Source: Dissophora ornata (taxonomy: Eukaryota; Mortierellomycota; Mortierellomycetes; Mortierellales; Mortierellaceae). Taken from it: a stretch of DNA of 41,648 bases. Each line of letters starts with the position of its first letter. Within the stretch, counting starts at the first letter, position 1. The stretch is taken from NCBI GenBank assembly GCA_025201705.1, contig MU616794.1:1-41648 (forward strand), written 5' to 3'. The notes below the pieces were generated by a model that saw only the letters and a program-made list of their open reading frames with translations, did not search any database and was not told where the DNA came from. The translations under genes were made by a program, and so were the position numbers. This document shows positions 20,287 to 34,317 of this stretch, piece after piece.

Positions 20287-23200
20287 TCACGGCTGGTCTC
20301 CATCATCCATTATCACCTTGCCTTCCCAAAGGTCCTGCAGGCCCGACATCTCGACCTTATGTGCATGAAACTCCGCCACTGTCAGCAACCCCGTCTCCAA
20401 CGCCATCGTAGCCATATGAACAATGGGCGGGATATCTTCTTTCTTGAACCCCAGGTGTCCTAGAGGCAACGGTGTGTTCGGCAGTACGTCCAATGCAGGC
20501 TTGAACACGATCTGTTCCCGCGCGTTGAACGTCAACTGCTGCTCAGATGTTCCGTCCGTCCTGGGAGAGGTGGCGCCAGCGCCAATAACATCTGTCGCGG
20601 ATGACATGGTAGATGGGTCAGGGCTTGCTTCCTGCGGTGTGGATGCTGTTGTTCTAGCACCAACTGTTGCTCCGTTTATAGGCACAGGGCTTATGATGCT
20701 GCTTAGAGCCAATGTTTGCACATCAAGGTCTCGGCTACCTGCACGCTTTGGGGGAACAGCAGCAGACGCTGTTGACGAGCGCCCGGATGGGGCCGGCGAG
20801 GTTCCAGGTAGGGTTCCATCAGGAGTCACAATGACCTCACTAAGCGTAGGCGACGAAGGCGACCCAGCCCAAAGTAATTCAGACTGTACGTTGGCAGCTG
20901 CATGCGCTACAGATTTGCGTTTTTCATCAGACGACAAACTTGGGATGTTGATGTCGAGGGGATTTGTGGCCGAGACCTGACCGGATCCGTACATGACGTT
21001 GGCAAATGTAGAATCGAGGTTGTTGGCACTCGATAGCGCTTGCCCACCAGCCAGCTGCACCGGGTCCACAACAACGGTAGTCTCTGTTACTGGCAAATCA
21101 CCCGAAGCGACACCAGCAGCGGACCCTGCACCTGCATTATCAGTCATATTACTCTCTCCATTGTAGTTCCGGATACTCAACTCCTCAAGAAACCGCTCGA
21201 AGTTCTTCTCGACGCCTCTGAACAATCGATAGTCAGTTGCGATGTCGATCAAGCCTGCAAACTGGGTCTTACAGATGTGATCAATCACAAGACCATCGAC
21301 AACCTGCCACGATTCCATGACCTGACTGGTCGCAGGCAATTTGGCGATTGTAGCAGAGCTCGGGTTCCGGATACGGTCGAACCACTGCTCCAACGTGAAC
21401 GAGTTGACTGCGGTCTGGTCGACTGCTTGGAGCGTGTACTTTTGAAGACTTAGAAGTCCCAGGTTCATGGCGGTCAGGCGATGGATCACAGGTTTTTCGG
21501 GCTCGGAGTAGATCATATGCCGATCCAACCTCACTTTAACACCCTGGACACTGGCATGTGTACACTCCTTATCGGAAAGGAAGTAAGGGAAGAAGGACGA
21601 ATTGAGGTCGCCCACAGAAATCTGCACCGACCCAACGGCATTCCATGCAGCCTGGACATGGCTCTTTACACTGTCGATCGCCGATTCTCCGCTGGAAGCC
21701 AGAGACGGAGTCTCGGATGAGGTACTGGGTTGGAGAGTAGATGCTGAGAGCAAAGGCTTCTTGAGCTCCTCCTTTGCGACAGACACCTTTTGCTCCATCA
21801 TACTCGTCACACGAGACATTAACGTCTTAAACACAGGGACAGTCTTGGCGCCCGCCAAGATGCGTAGGCCGCGGAGATGAGCGAGGATCGCCAGGGAGAC
21901 ATCACGGTCGGGGTTGGGTCCTTTCCATTCATCCTGTATCACCAGATGAGCAGGCTCGACAGCCATAACGAAGAACTTTTTGGAATCGTAAGTGAGCATG
22001 GATGTCATACGTTTCGTCAGCAAAGCGACCTCCACGATCGAGCAAGGGAAGCTCGGGTGTCTGTTAAACTTAGAAAGCACTTCGGCTGTAACACCTTCCA
22101 TGACCAGATAACCTTCCAGCCATCCTTTGTTCTCCTGAAGGAATTTTATGTCAAGAGGTCCCGTGGAAATCGAAGCTGAGCGAGGATGGAAGGGACGTAG
22201 CTTTATGCGGAGGCGGACGTCGTCCAACGTAAAGTCCATCACGCCGATCTGAGATCCCAGGTCACCCGAGATCACCATTTGCTGCAAACGCGCCACAGTA
22301 AAGACGTTGTATCCCAGGAAGCTCGATTCTCGTTGGCCAGATACCAATGTGGTTCCGGATGCACTACCTCCAGCGCCCCCAGTGGGCAGGCCTGGCGAAG
22401 GCTGTGGAGCCATCGAGGCTTCGAGGCCTTGAGTACTAGACGTCGATCGGCTCACTGTCAGCCCGTCTCGGATTAGGTAGTTGGCCTGGTCCATCCATAT
22501 CATCTTCATCAGCACCAAGATCTCTGCCTGGCGCATGTCAAAGGCCATCGTAATCCGCCTAAAGTCGACAGTGACGGACAAGGTCTTCTTATTGACGGTG
22601 GCCTGCCTCTTCGTTTCTGCGACCACATTGAAGATCATTCCTTTGGTTCCCAGTTGGAACCCTTTGTCCTTATCCTGTGAAAAGATGTGGCGGGTATTTG
22701 ATGACGCACCCTCGAACGTCCCTGCAACGGTGGTAGAGGTGTTTCCTACTCTGTCAGAGTTGTAGCTCATCAGGATATTTCCTTGCTCAAACGTCAAGAT
22801 GGACATGACCTTGGCCATAGGTTGGCAGTTGAATTCGATCTTCGTCTTCTCAATAAAGAGGTAACAGGTGACAACTAGCTCCTGACTCTTCGACGCCATA
22901 GTGTTATCCTGCGCTTGGGAATTGGTCGGCACCAATGCCTGCTCATTCCCTCCAGTTGCTCCAGATTCAAGCACCGCTGGCGTGGGGACAGGCACCACTA
23001 TCTCTGGCTCGGAGTATTGGCGTTGTCGTCGAATCCCAATCTTAAGTCCCGTGACGATATCCTGGAAGAAAGGAACAAGGGATGGATAGAACGTATTTTC
23101 ACAGGAGTGGACGTTCACTTCGGCATGGACCCTTGGAGGCCCTGCTGCCTCAAGTTCCGCGATATTATCACCTAGGGGGATCCGGAGACTCGTCCACAGT

Positions 23201-26200
23201 GATAGGCCAGGGATGATGAATCGATCCACGCCAGACACTTCAGCTCCGACCTGCGCAAAGTTGGCCTCCGAGTCCATAAACTTGGGCGTCTTGGACAATT
23301 TTGAGACGTAGCTCTTTGGGTAGAACCGACAGACACTATTGCTGCATGTGAAGTTATTTTCAATCTTCCAGATGACATTACTTGACAGTTGTGGCGCTGG
23401 GATCTCATTCTTGGGCGTGCTCGCAGACGATGCTGCTGTCACGGACGAGAGGCCATCCGGTTTAGCCACCGCAGATGCAGCCTGCTCGGCCGTCAGGGAA
23501 GTGACGAGACCCTTGCTATTATCGTAAACATCATTAAGCGTGATGATGTAGCGGACAATATTGGGATCAATGTCGAGCTCGAATCCAGAAACTGAGGCCT
23601 TTGAAGAAACCTTTTGGTGGCCGGGCGAATCCTTGCTCGCTTCAACCTGACAAGAAATATTGGGGAACAATAGTCTGTTCATTTTGGAATGGCTTCGAGA
23701 ACGGAAGTATTCGTCCTTGCTCTGATCAAACCTCGGTACGAACTGAGCACAAAAGTGACTCAGCGTTCCCGACGATGTCTCGCCACTCTTGGTCAGAACA
23801 TTAATCGAGGTTGCGGAGATCAGGAACGCTTCGACCAGTCTCTCACTGCTGTCCATAATATCCTCGCGGCGGTCTAGCGGAATTGCGACTGCCACGTCGT
23901 CAATTTTCAAAAAGATCTCTGTGGCTTCCAACATAGAGCGGGTGTTGTCCTTGTAGGCAGGGACATCGACCTCGAGTGATTTGATGATCCTCTTTGTGTT
24001 ATCAGCCAGCTTGGCCATATCCGATGCCTTGAGCTCTTTGCGACGCTCCAGTTCATGGGTATAGTACGAATAGAGACCAATAATCCTGCTCACGGACTGC
24101 GGTTGCATCAAAGCGCGGACTTTCAAGAAACTCACGTAGAATGAACTGACTGACGTCTGAACGAAGCGGTCCTTATCTGACGTATTAGGGCTGAAATTCT
24201 GGACGTTGAGATCAATAGTGATGTAGGCGAGTCTCAGCTTTCGGGCACGAATATCCTCTGCTCGCGATCCCATTCGAATGTTGCCAACATGATGGTTTAG
24301 CGACAAAGTAATACTACGAGCAGAGAGTCGCCAAGCGAGTCTGCTCCTGTGAATCTCTGTCGAGAACGGTGTAACAGCCACGGGGCTCGGATTGTTGGTG
24401 ATAACGCCCCCCAGCCGATCCGACTCAAAGTACAACACGGCGGACGGACTAACAGCCGCGATACTGAGTCCAGCCAATGACACCTTGACAGAGTACAGAA
24501 GGCCAGAATTGTTAGGAGCCGGAATCGCAGCCGCTGGCGATGCTGCTGTTGGACCCGCTGCCGCGTCATTAGTCAAGATGTCGATCAGTTCGTTCATCTC
24601 CGCACCGAGGAGGGATTGTGCCGTCAGGATATGGTCCAACATGTTTACGTTCAAAGTCATCTCCACGAGATCAAACGATACAGAAGACTCCAGTTTCTTG
24701 GGCTGTCGCGCCCCGCGTGCGAGGGCAGTGATTGAGGCACGTCTCGTACGAGCCGGAGTCGCAGAATCCACGACATTCATGACGCTACCTGAGGCTCGTA
24801 TCAATGGCAAGGAGAAGCTGGCTGCATGCTTGTCTTCCAAAAGTCTAGACCTGTCGCCTGTCCTGGACTTTGGCTGGTTTGCAATAAAGTCTACAGACTG
24901 GCGTAATAGCTGAACAGTGTACGTGAGCTGCGGGACCGAAAATGGCAGGCCTGGCGGGACATCATGAAGCATGATCATCAAGTCACCAGCCTCGTATTGG
25001 AAAAGAAGCGACGGCAGCATGTGCGACTCGAGGGTCAAAGTCGTGAGAACGATCTGGACCTTGAGCTCGCGAGGGGTCGGTGGTGTCACCGTCTTGGGCT
25101 GCATTTTCCGGTCGGCCTCCCATTCGTTCATGACACCCTGGAACAAAAAGTCGAAGGTCTGCATATTCTCCTCTCGCCAGTCCTTCGCAAATAGGTACAG
25201 CTTCAGGATACTGCGGGGCAGCGCAATGTTAACCTGCTTGAACGTCACTAACAAGTTGACTACTTCCCGTGGTACGCTGACTTTCGTCTGCTTGGGACGC
25301 TTCGCAGGCGTGAATTGACTGAGAGTTGCCGCTGAATTGATTCCAGCGATGCCGAAGGTCAGGAGCTCCTTTGTTGGCATCGAGGCTGCATTGTCCTTGG
25401 AATAAACACGCTCCTTTAGCGAAGAATTGATGCTGCTAATGTTGATCGCAATAGACGCGATCAGTTTGTTGAATCCCGATTTTGTGGCGGCCGCATCCGA
25501 TCCTGTACTCCTCGCAACAGAGATTCCTTCAATATCTTGGTTAGGGAAGGTCCTCTGTTTGGCAAAGTTCAGGGCAGAGACTTGGATCTGGGAGAAGATG
25601 ACTTGCGCTGAGAGATTATGCGCCGTCAGAGTGATGCGGATCGTCTCCACGACTGCCATGCCGTTAAAGACGATGTCGAATCGGTCAATGACTTGCATGA
25701 TTGTAGGTTCGCTGTCGGCTGCAGTGACCACAGTTGTTTCACGCGGCAATTGAAAGGACTGACGAGGAGAAGTAGGATCTAGAAACGAATGTGATAAAGA
25801 GCAATTTTAGAGTCAGTAATCATTAAACCAAGCAAACATGATACGTGCCACCGCAAAACAGCCACGTACTCTCCATTGACCTGCGACCTTCTGCTGGACG
25901 CTTGTCGCTCTTGGACTCGAGAATCTTATTAAACTGGGGTGTGAAAATGCGTTCGATCCTCAGAATGTGCCGGGTGAACGCAATAACGACGGGATTCACA
26001 TCGACCTCGGCACTCTTGAATCCAGTCTTGACAGCAACGTCCAAGAATCCTGTCGAGAGTCGGCTGGTGTCGTTGGTGATAGTAACTCCAGGATACAGTC
26101 CCTGTTGCGCTTGAGCATCTGGTTTGTATCTCGACTCAAAGACGAATTCCAAGCCAGTGACCCTCATCCTGTTCTCCATCTGCTCGTCATAGATCGCAGC

Positions 26201-29200
26201 CTCAAACTCGCCTAGGCTCAGTTGTATTGAGTTGGCGGAGTACCGAAGGATCTCGTAAAGCCAAGACTCTTTCTGCACAGCAGTGACATCGGCCTCGACC
26301 ACACGCTTCCTCTCAAAGACATCTGAAAACAGGCGACATCGTCGGATATCATCCATTTCCCAACTTCTCCAGTTAGAAAACACAGCGATCACAATATCAT
26401 ACATTGCGTCAGTGCTGAACGATTCCAGTTCGGGCTTCTTCAGCGCCTCTTGGAGGATGTCTGCGAGCGGTCGAGGCATCTTACGCATGCAATGTCTGAT
26501 GTGCGCCAATAACTTCCAGCCATCGTCATCTCGATGGATCATGGTTCCGAGTCGAAGTGTTGTGGAAGGCCTCGTCAAGAACACTGGGTCTGTGGTGACC
26601 GGGGGTTTCTGGACCGAGAAGCGCGCAATTTCTGAGAAGAGAGTCTGGAGTTGTTTGGATCGACGGAGCTGGAACCTGTTCAAGATCGTTTTGAGGTCCT
26701 TTATGAACGTCAACCATGAGCAGATCGATCCTGCGACAATCTCCGCAGATTGGTTGATGAACAGGACCGAAAACTTTTCGAGGTTCGCAGAAAAGAAGTT
26801 GGGGTTTGACGAATGCACCAGCCGCAGTTTGAACTGCTCAAAGGAAATGTCCGCGATGACGGGCTCATTCACATACGACAGATGGTTGATGCCAAGACGC
26901 GAAAATTGGTGGCGCGCGTCTGGAATGCCAAAGATCCTGACGGTCGAGTATGGCACGAAACGTGCGTTCAGCTTGAACTTTGAAAAGTCCACGTTAGCTC
27001 TCGACTCGACCACTTTGAAGGACGCAATGTGGATCTTTCCTGGCTCGAACTTCTCAAACTCTTCATCCTCGTACTTGACCGCAGCAACGATAGCAGCATC
27101 GTCCAGGACAATATCGATAGCGCAGAGATTGGCGCCAGAGAGCTCATACCGTGTCTTTATCATGTTGATGTCGTCGCCTCCGTTGAGTGCATCGGGCATC
27201 ATGACATCCTGAATAAAGCGGAGGTGGATGCGAGGTATACTAACTACAAACTGTTGAGAGTGCAATTTGTTGGGCTGCGTTCGTGTCAACAGTTCCACAT
27301 ACTCCATCTGTGTGACATCCAGCATCGTCTCCAAATCCCATTCCTAATTACATGTACGGGCTGGTCAGGCAAGAGTTTACATAGTGATTTTCCTCGGCAC
27401 ATGAAAAGACCTGCCAAAGCGTTACCTCTGCATTGATTGCTTCCAGGAACTCTTGGATGATCTTGAGAAGGATGGGAGTCAAGAGAATCTTCACGTCTTG
27501 GGTTGCTTCAACAATGATCGTAGTGCGTTTTTCATCCGATTTATCATTACCCTTTGGCTGGGCAGATGAAATTGAGCCGTCGTGCCTTCCCTTTGCGCCG
27601 AATGTCTCATCAAAGTTGGCATGTGGGTGGTGTCTAGGAATGTCTTCTAAAATCTCGCCCGTCTAGAGACCACAGAATAGCGCAATGAGTGAGCAGCAAT
27701 TATTTCTACTTCATACGTTCCATTAAACCACGTTTCCTAAAAAAAAAAAAAAAAACTATACCTGAAGCTGAGAGAACATCACACGAGGAGGTGGCAGATA
27801 TGGATGACGAATGTTCGCGGATCGAGTACTTGACAATGTATATCTTTTGAGATAACTGCTGTACGGGATGGATCTTGCAGGGGCTGAGGGCATGTTTGCG
27901 AACTCGTTTTCTTCAGGAGCTACGGTTCCGAGGACGTTGTTAGTAGAGTAGTGCGACAGACTATTCCGTATAATCAACAACGCACCGACTTGAAACATAA
28001 TATACAAACCTTGCAAACCCTCTGAGTACTCGTATTCGCTCTCAGATCTCTCATCCTCGCTGCTGGCATACCGAGGATCGAGATCTTCAGAGTTCATATC
28101 GGGCCATTGATCAAGATTGGAAACGTTCGATCCAGTATCGCTCTCAGTATCGCTTTCAACGGATGTGCCTATTGAGAAGGCGGACGCGGACCTGCATGGT
28201 ATTCGGCTGCTGTTAGAATTCATGTGCTCATTACGAACCGCGCCTGGGCCAGCGTGTCTCCCACATAGTAGTAGTACCTTCGAACAGTTTTCCGCTGACT
28301 CCCTGATAAACTCGCATTCGACGCGTATTCAAACATGGATCCATTTTCGCTTGATAGCTCAACAATGGAGCCACTGCTGCTAGTGTTGCCACCTTTCATC
28401 GCTGTAATGGTAGTCAGTAGATGGCTTATCATGGTGGCAAATGACATTGCGCTCTTGTGTAACAAGCTATACATACCAGCTGGATCCGATGTAAGAGGGG
28501 GTACGTATATCGTTCCGAAATGGTGACCCTTGAGATTGGAGTGGGGAACAACTATTGAGTGGAAAATAAAGTCAGAAATCCAACCCATGAATGTAAAGTT
28601 TCTGGTGAGCCCATTGCTTCACGTTACTTTCTAGCGGATGTCCTTTTCGACTGTAGATGTATGGGCATCGCAGCGTCTCGCTGTCTTGTTCCCGTACGAA
28701 GTCTTGCTGATTCTGACGTCGCTCTCTCCAATCACCCGCGCCGATATACACCGTAATATCAAAGGCGCAGTTCAAGCTGGCGATCTCAACCCATGGTGCA
28801 TGGTCGTGATGGGACTGAGGCACTCAAAAGTTTATTCAAGTTAGATTTGCGCACGAATGTAACGTCCTTGTTTTCATTGATCGCTGATAGAACATACCTG
28901 CTCTGCCTCCCCAGGGTATTCGTCGCTGCTAGTATCTGTCAAAACCATCGATCGGACGAGCAGCGACTGCATCTTCAAGACCACCCGACCGATATATCTC
29001 TCGTTGATAACATCATCAAAATGGACAATAACGCCATCCTTCAGCAGGATTTGACTAACAACGTCCTCGCCCCAAATCGAAACGTCCACTTCCTTGACGT
29101 TCAGATCCACAAATGTGATATCAGGAGGCGTGACAGTCGCGTACTCAGGTGGGAAGGCATTGTCGCCGTCCTTCATATTGTACACAAATGCTTTGGCAAA

Positions 29201-32200
29201 CGATGACACGCCTAGTAAGAACGACGGCTTGATCTGGCCGTAAATTGATCCAATGTCCAGCTTCCAGTTGGCGACATAGGTTGTTGTTTTGGGGAGTGGT
29301 CCAAAGAGTCGATGGGCATATATTGAAATCCCGTCAACGAAGAGATAGTTCTGATCGCCACGAGATGCTTTCGCACTAGAAGGTCCGACGTCTTTGACCT
29401 TTTTGCTCCATGTCAGGGGGCTTATGTTCACATCCATATCTACATAGCGTAGGAATGATCACGAATTAGCAAGCTGTAGCAGAGCCGGAAAAACACCCGT
29501 TTGTCGCCTTGTATGGCAGCACTCTTCCAAGGAATTTGGCATCCATACCCATGTAAACGTCAAGGTTTCTCATGTCCAGCTGCAACTCTGCGCAAGTGAC
29601 TTCCGAGTAATTGTCACTGCTGTAGAGATTTTCCGGCAGCATCAATGTGGTATCTGTGGTGACAAAGTGGACGTAAACCTCGAAAGGGTCGCTTGGCGGC
29701 TATCAGGAAAGAATAGCATCCGTTTTAGCGGTTTTAGATCCGCATTCACTAATCTCATCCTTTCCATGATCCCCATTTTTTTTTTACCTTGGAATTGGCC
29801 TGTTTCCTCTCAGCACACTCAGTTGCTTCAGCGTCCGTCCGTTTCGTTCGGTACTCTTCCATTGTCACGAAATTGAGGTGCAAGCCTGCATAGTTATCCA
29901 TAAGGATGAGGACGTATCGAATGACGTTTCCAAACAACTTGACCGTTACTCCGTGGCCCTGACATACACGGTGTAGAAGTCAAGTAATCGGAAGTTAGCT
30001 AAATTGTACACCATGTCGCCTTACGAGAAAACAATCGGAGAAAGTGTAATACCTTAACATCTACGTTAAGTGATTCGATGTGAGAGGGATCCACAAAGTC
30101 GTAGTACTCATATGTGCCTTTGATGACGACCGATGGAATGATTGTAAAGTTCTTGGAATCCGGTGTCGAGAACTCTCCGAGAGTGTGAGCAAGTGGCAGT
30201 TGGATATCCAAACCACCGTTTTGAATCTATTCATTAACATTGCACAAGCCATCAGTGCCACTGCTTCAAAACCACACGTATCAGGTCTAAGATGGTATGA
30301 CACATCTTTTCGGTTCGGCTTACCTCGACGTCAAACGTAATGCAGGTAATCTCTGGACTGTACTCCACGAATGGCAATACGACCTTGCAGTCAAGACTCT
30401 GTCCAGCCGCAATAATAAATGCTATCAACGTGTAGGATAACTTGAGTAAGCTTCTGCAGTGTCCCCACCATAATATATAAGTCGGCTAATCAGATACATA
30501 CCGTTCTCATCAAATTCAGTAGGTTCGTTAATGATGTTGTGCTCGTTCACATAGGTGTAAAGCTGGAAATTCGGCAGCTTAATGTCGAACTCGTATTTGA
30601 ACGGCACGAAATGCGCCATATCCACAGGTGGTCCCGAGGTCCAGTCCTTGCTCAGGTCCTGGATGAGAGTGATGTGGTCTCGAAGAAGGGAGACCTTTGC
30701 TGTGTCAAGCGTGATTTCAAATTCCCAGTCTCTTTGGGCGTTCCAGATCAGAGGATTCTGAAGCTGGCATACCATCTAAAGTGGTTTAATGTAGATATTA
30801 GTCATTGCCGAAGTTGGCATAAAAAAGAGACGATGTCATATCCTTCCATATCATTCCAACGGCACCTGCCTTCAGTTCCTTGAGATTGATAACAGGTGCA
30901 TAGTTGACACTTGATGTTACGACGAGGTGTTGAAGATCGACAAGGACGACGTTCTTATAGCCGTCAGCTCCATACACCATGGGAATATCGACCGTAATCA
31001 ACGAGCCGTGGGCCGCCTTCAATTCGAGCCAACCAAACGGCCTCATTGATTTTCCTCCCTGCACGGCCTGGAAATCAGGATCGCTATACTTCCAATCCTG
31101 CATGCGGAAAAAAAATGCCACAGGTCATGAGTACAATGCAAAGAAACTTCTATACCGCAGAACTATGGTAGCATCCAGTTGCTTACTTTTGACTTTTCCT
31201 GTGTCGGGATCTTTATGGTGACAGAAGAACTGAATGTCACCACGATCAGCAATGCGGCGTGAATGCGGTCCTGTCCTGGCAGTGCTTCGGGTGTTGGGTC
31301 CAGTGTTCGATATGCATTTGGGAAATAAAAGTTCTGGATCTCAGAGCGCTGTCGATCAGCCCAAGGACCATACGAAATGACGGCCTCATCGATGATCAAC
31401 TCCATACCCCACTCTGGTGGCAAATCATAGTCGTCATGAGGGCCATGTTGTGATGGCTCAGGCACTTTGCCTAAACATACCAAGGGAAGTTGTCAGTTAT
31501 CCACTGGGATGAAAAATTATAGAAGCAATGAAGTACTGTTTGTGCGGAGTGGATTGTTTTTTCTTCACCTGCTACGTCGGTGTAATATCGCAGACCGAGT
31601 TCATTGCACTGAAGGATATTGCGGACCATGGCATACTCATGGAACTTATTCTCTTTCAAGTTGTCGTGGGATATGTTCTGATTGTAACGAGGCAGACCGT
31701 GCCACTCTTCCGCGACTTTCCTGGACACGCCGAACAATGATGTCCATGCAACTTTCATTGATCGAAGCGATCGTTGGAAGCGCGATGGCCTAGCTGGAGG
31801 CCTATAAATACAAATAACGTAGCAGCGCATCGTTGTTAGGAACATTTACAGATGAAGTTGGATTGTATGCGAAAACCAAGGAACCTACAGTCGTGAAATA
31901 TCCGGAACATCATTTCCCATGCTCCTCCCTGCAATTGTGGTGTTATAATCTGCATTTGGCCTGAAATCGATTGAGGGCGTCTCAAAGGTAGCCAGGAGGA
32001 CGGTTTTGTACTTGTCCAAGGATGAACGTGTCTACGCAAAAATGAAAAGAATGGTGATGTGCACTATGATGAGTGTCGACGTATCGACTATATTTGTCCT
32101 TAAAAACGGGAAAAAATTTGCCCGTGATCTCTACCCACCTTCGTCGCCGAATACATCCCGTGGGCAGACGGGAACGAAGCAACGAGGAGTGATGGCAGAT

Positions 32201-33174
32201 GTGCGTTTCCCATGATGATAGCGCCTGTCTCACAGACTATCTTCACTGGCAAACAGCGACGGAACCAACTGTCTTCAGACGCGTCCTCCTGACCCTCATT
32301 ATTCATGTCCACTGGAAGAGGAAAGCAAAGTTGTCAATACCAAGCACCTTCTGTAGTGTAGTCCAAGATACATCCATCAATTGACGTGAGCTGACCTGTG
32401 ACGCTCGGATTAGTTACATCTGGCGAGGTGTTAATAGGTGTGGCGTCGGGATTTAGGCCCAAGGTGGTTGCGAGTACATCGTATGCCGGTGTCCGGTTGT
32501 ACATGAACCACTCGAGTCCGATGAGGTGACAAGTGATCCTGCAATTGTCCTCGTCGCTCGCGCCTATTATGAATATTATGAAACGGTAGTGATGCCTGAG
32601 TTTGTTTGCTTCCATTCTAGCAATATCAATGCGATCAATTGACCCTGTAACATCGACTGAGACCCACCAGCATTAGCCTCCTTTGATCCAGTGGGGTCCT
32701 CGGGGATAGGATCTTTCTCAGTCCTCACATTCCAAAGCCAATATCGGAACGAAATGAATCCATGTAGTGCTGTGATCGATTGGTTTCTGGAATGATAGCG
32801 AAAGTTTTTAAACAGGATCCTGCCTCCTAAAGGAGCGATCTGCAAGGACTCTACGCACGGCAACCGCAAAAAAAGAGAAGTACAAAGATTCAAAGGCGTT
32901 AGCGCCTATGCTTCTCAATCGCCTATCCAAACAATCAAAGGTCCCTTTTGGAATCACTGATGAACTGATATGAAGTTATACCGAACTCGATGTAAGCTTT
33001 CAGGTGTCGCCAAGTGAACCATCGGATTAGCTTGGAGAGAAGCTGGGCAAAGACCCTGCTTGCGTAGAAGAGAAAGAAGACTGCCACAAAAATGACAACC
33101 AGGCAGTAGATCACAAAAGACCAGAACGCCGTCGCCGAATTGTAATCGACTAGGTTGATATCACTCCCTGCCAT
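20287..33174 (-). CDS. CSF1: Csf1/BLTP1-type bridge-like lipid-transfer protein
   Basis: 22 exons on the minus strand: 33174-32982, 32850-32668, 32563-32348, 32311-32139, 32031-31889, 31801-31569, 31470-31187, 31097-30861, 30775-30502, 30421-30324, 30226-30053, 29958-29788, 29699-29549, 29439-28898, 28814-28628, 28551-28477, 28401-28278, 28191-28010, 27919-27762, 27662-27426, 27343-25870 and 25778-20287. They sum to 3667 codons (3666 aa); yeast Csf1 is ~2958. Residues ~17-45 form one membrane anchor (WSFVIYCLVVIFVAVFFLFY). Csf1 hallmarks follow: IAPLGGRILFKNFRYHSRN, FISFRYWLW and CHLIGLEWFMYNRTPAYD. The rest is the long repeating-beta-groove body that conducts lipids between ER and plasma membrane; in yeast it supplies phosphatidylethanolamine for GPI-anchor synthesis. 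Exon 8 ends at an unusual GTTGGA donor, the least certain junction. A Ser/Thr/Ala-rich stretch lies near the C terminus. Confidence 0.88.
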
Positions 33175-33679
33175 TGCGAAGTGAAAGCGAGGTTCGCGAG
33201 AAAGCGACTAGTACTCTGTAGTGTTGCAGCTAAAAGGACAAACGACAGTTGTTCGTGAAGTTCAAGAAAAGTCGAGGTAGAGAAGGTCTTGTTCGGGACT
33301 TGTGGAGTATGGGCCCTTGTCGCTAAATGCAAAGGGGGAGCAAGGCCATTGGAATGTGGAATGTTTGAAGCCGGGTGCGAAGTGTGAAATGCGAGCGAAG
33401 GAGGTGCGATGGGTGTAAGTGGAACACCGACCGTTAAGTGGCAGTGGCGGATGGAAATAGAATGAGGAGGTTCAGTAGCTCCGGTGGGACTGGGCGTGGA
33501 TGATGGTTATGGGACTGATGCCGGAGGGAAGAGCGTGATGATGTGTGGATGCCAGGCGACGTATGAGATGCACATGTTCGCATCGCACTGCACAAACACG
33601 CAAAATTACACGGGCTGGCGTGCGACCTTCCATTTTCTGACCCCTCAAACCTTTGATATTTTGACAGCGCTACTCGTGC
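33175..33679. promoter_or_regulatory. upstream region of Csf1
   Basis: GC-richer spacer immediately 5' of the Csf1 start (minus strand). No TATA box or other clear element was seen, and no coding frame with family features. Confidence 0.4.
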
Positions 33680-34021
33680 TCAAATATGAATAGCCCACAA
33701 GAGCACTTGGGCGTAATCCAGGATTATCTCCTGGATGGCGGACTGCTTCCACAGACCTTGTTGTAGGAGGCGATGTGAAGGCTTGGACTCTTGGAAAAGC
33801 ACACTTGCTACCTGATGACGGATGACAACGGCCAGCCCATAGCGTGAACAAGCTGTAGTAGGCATAAACCACGAGAGAATTCCTAGGCGCGTGTCCTACC
33901 GATTCTACAGGCGCAAAATAATGAGTATTCATCGAGTCGCGTCGATAAACTGAGGGATCATATAACACATAGAAAGGCAGGTACTCTGATACATACGCTT
34001 CCATTCAAGGGTTACATCCAT
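33680..34021 (-). pseudogene. candidate small or decayed gene, unknown
   Basis: The minus-strand frame 33852-33680 reads AVVIRHQVASVLFQESKPSH, then LLQQGLWKQSAIQEIILDY, and stops after LLWAIHI. It follows an acceptor (CTACAG) in phase 1. A start at 34021 (MDVTLEWK) followed by a GTATGT donor at 33996 gives the matching phase, predicting a 65-residue protein. A second frame just upstream (SLVVYAYYSLFTLWA) also looks coding and would fuse to the first if one base were removed near 33828. So this may instead be a decayed exon of a larger membrane protein. I do not recognise the family. Confidence 0.3.
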
Positions 34022-34239
34022 TGATGCGTTCTATTCTCTACATCAAACACACATATATCCTTATATGAGAGTGAAAACAGGTCATCGACTGGGCAATGGA
34101 GACGTGCCACCGAATGGTGGGCGCAAATCCACGCCCAACTGAAAAGAGCTGCATCAGACTTATTAGGACATGCCGCGATGTCAATAAGATGCCAGCAAGC
34201 GGTGGGTCGTACACAACTCTCATCTAAAAAGTTGCACTT

Positions 34240-34317
34240 TTACATCCATTGCAGCTCATACGCGTAATAGACGTACCAGGCAATTCCACAGCTCATCAGG
34301 GTGTAGACCAACGCCAT
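34240..34317 (-). CDS. possible 25-residue transmembrane peptide or terminal exon
   Basis: The frame reads MALVYTLMSCGIAWYVYY and ends AYELQWM before TAA. This is one clean membrane-spanning helix with aromatic flanks. An acceptor-like CAACAG lies at 34332-34337, upstream, so it could be the last exon of a gene whose upstream exons I could not find. Length alone would not support it; the composition does. Confidence 0.25.
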   Translation of the reverse strand: MALVYTLMSCGIAWYVYYAYELQWM

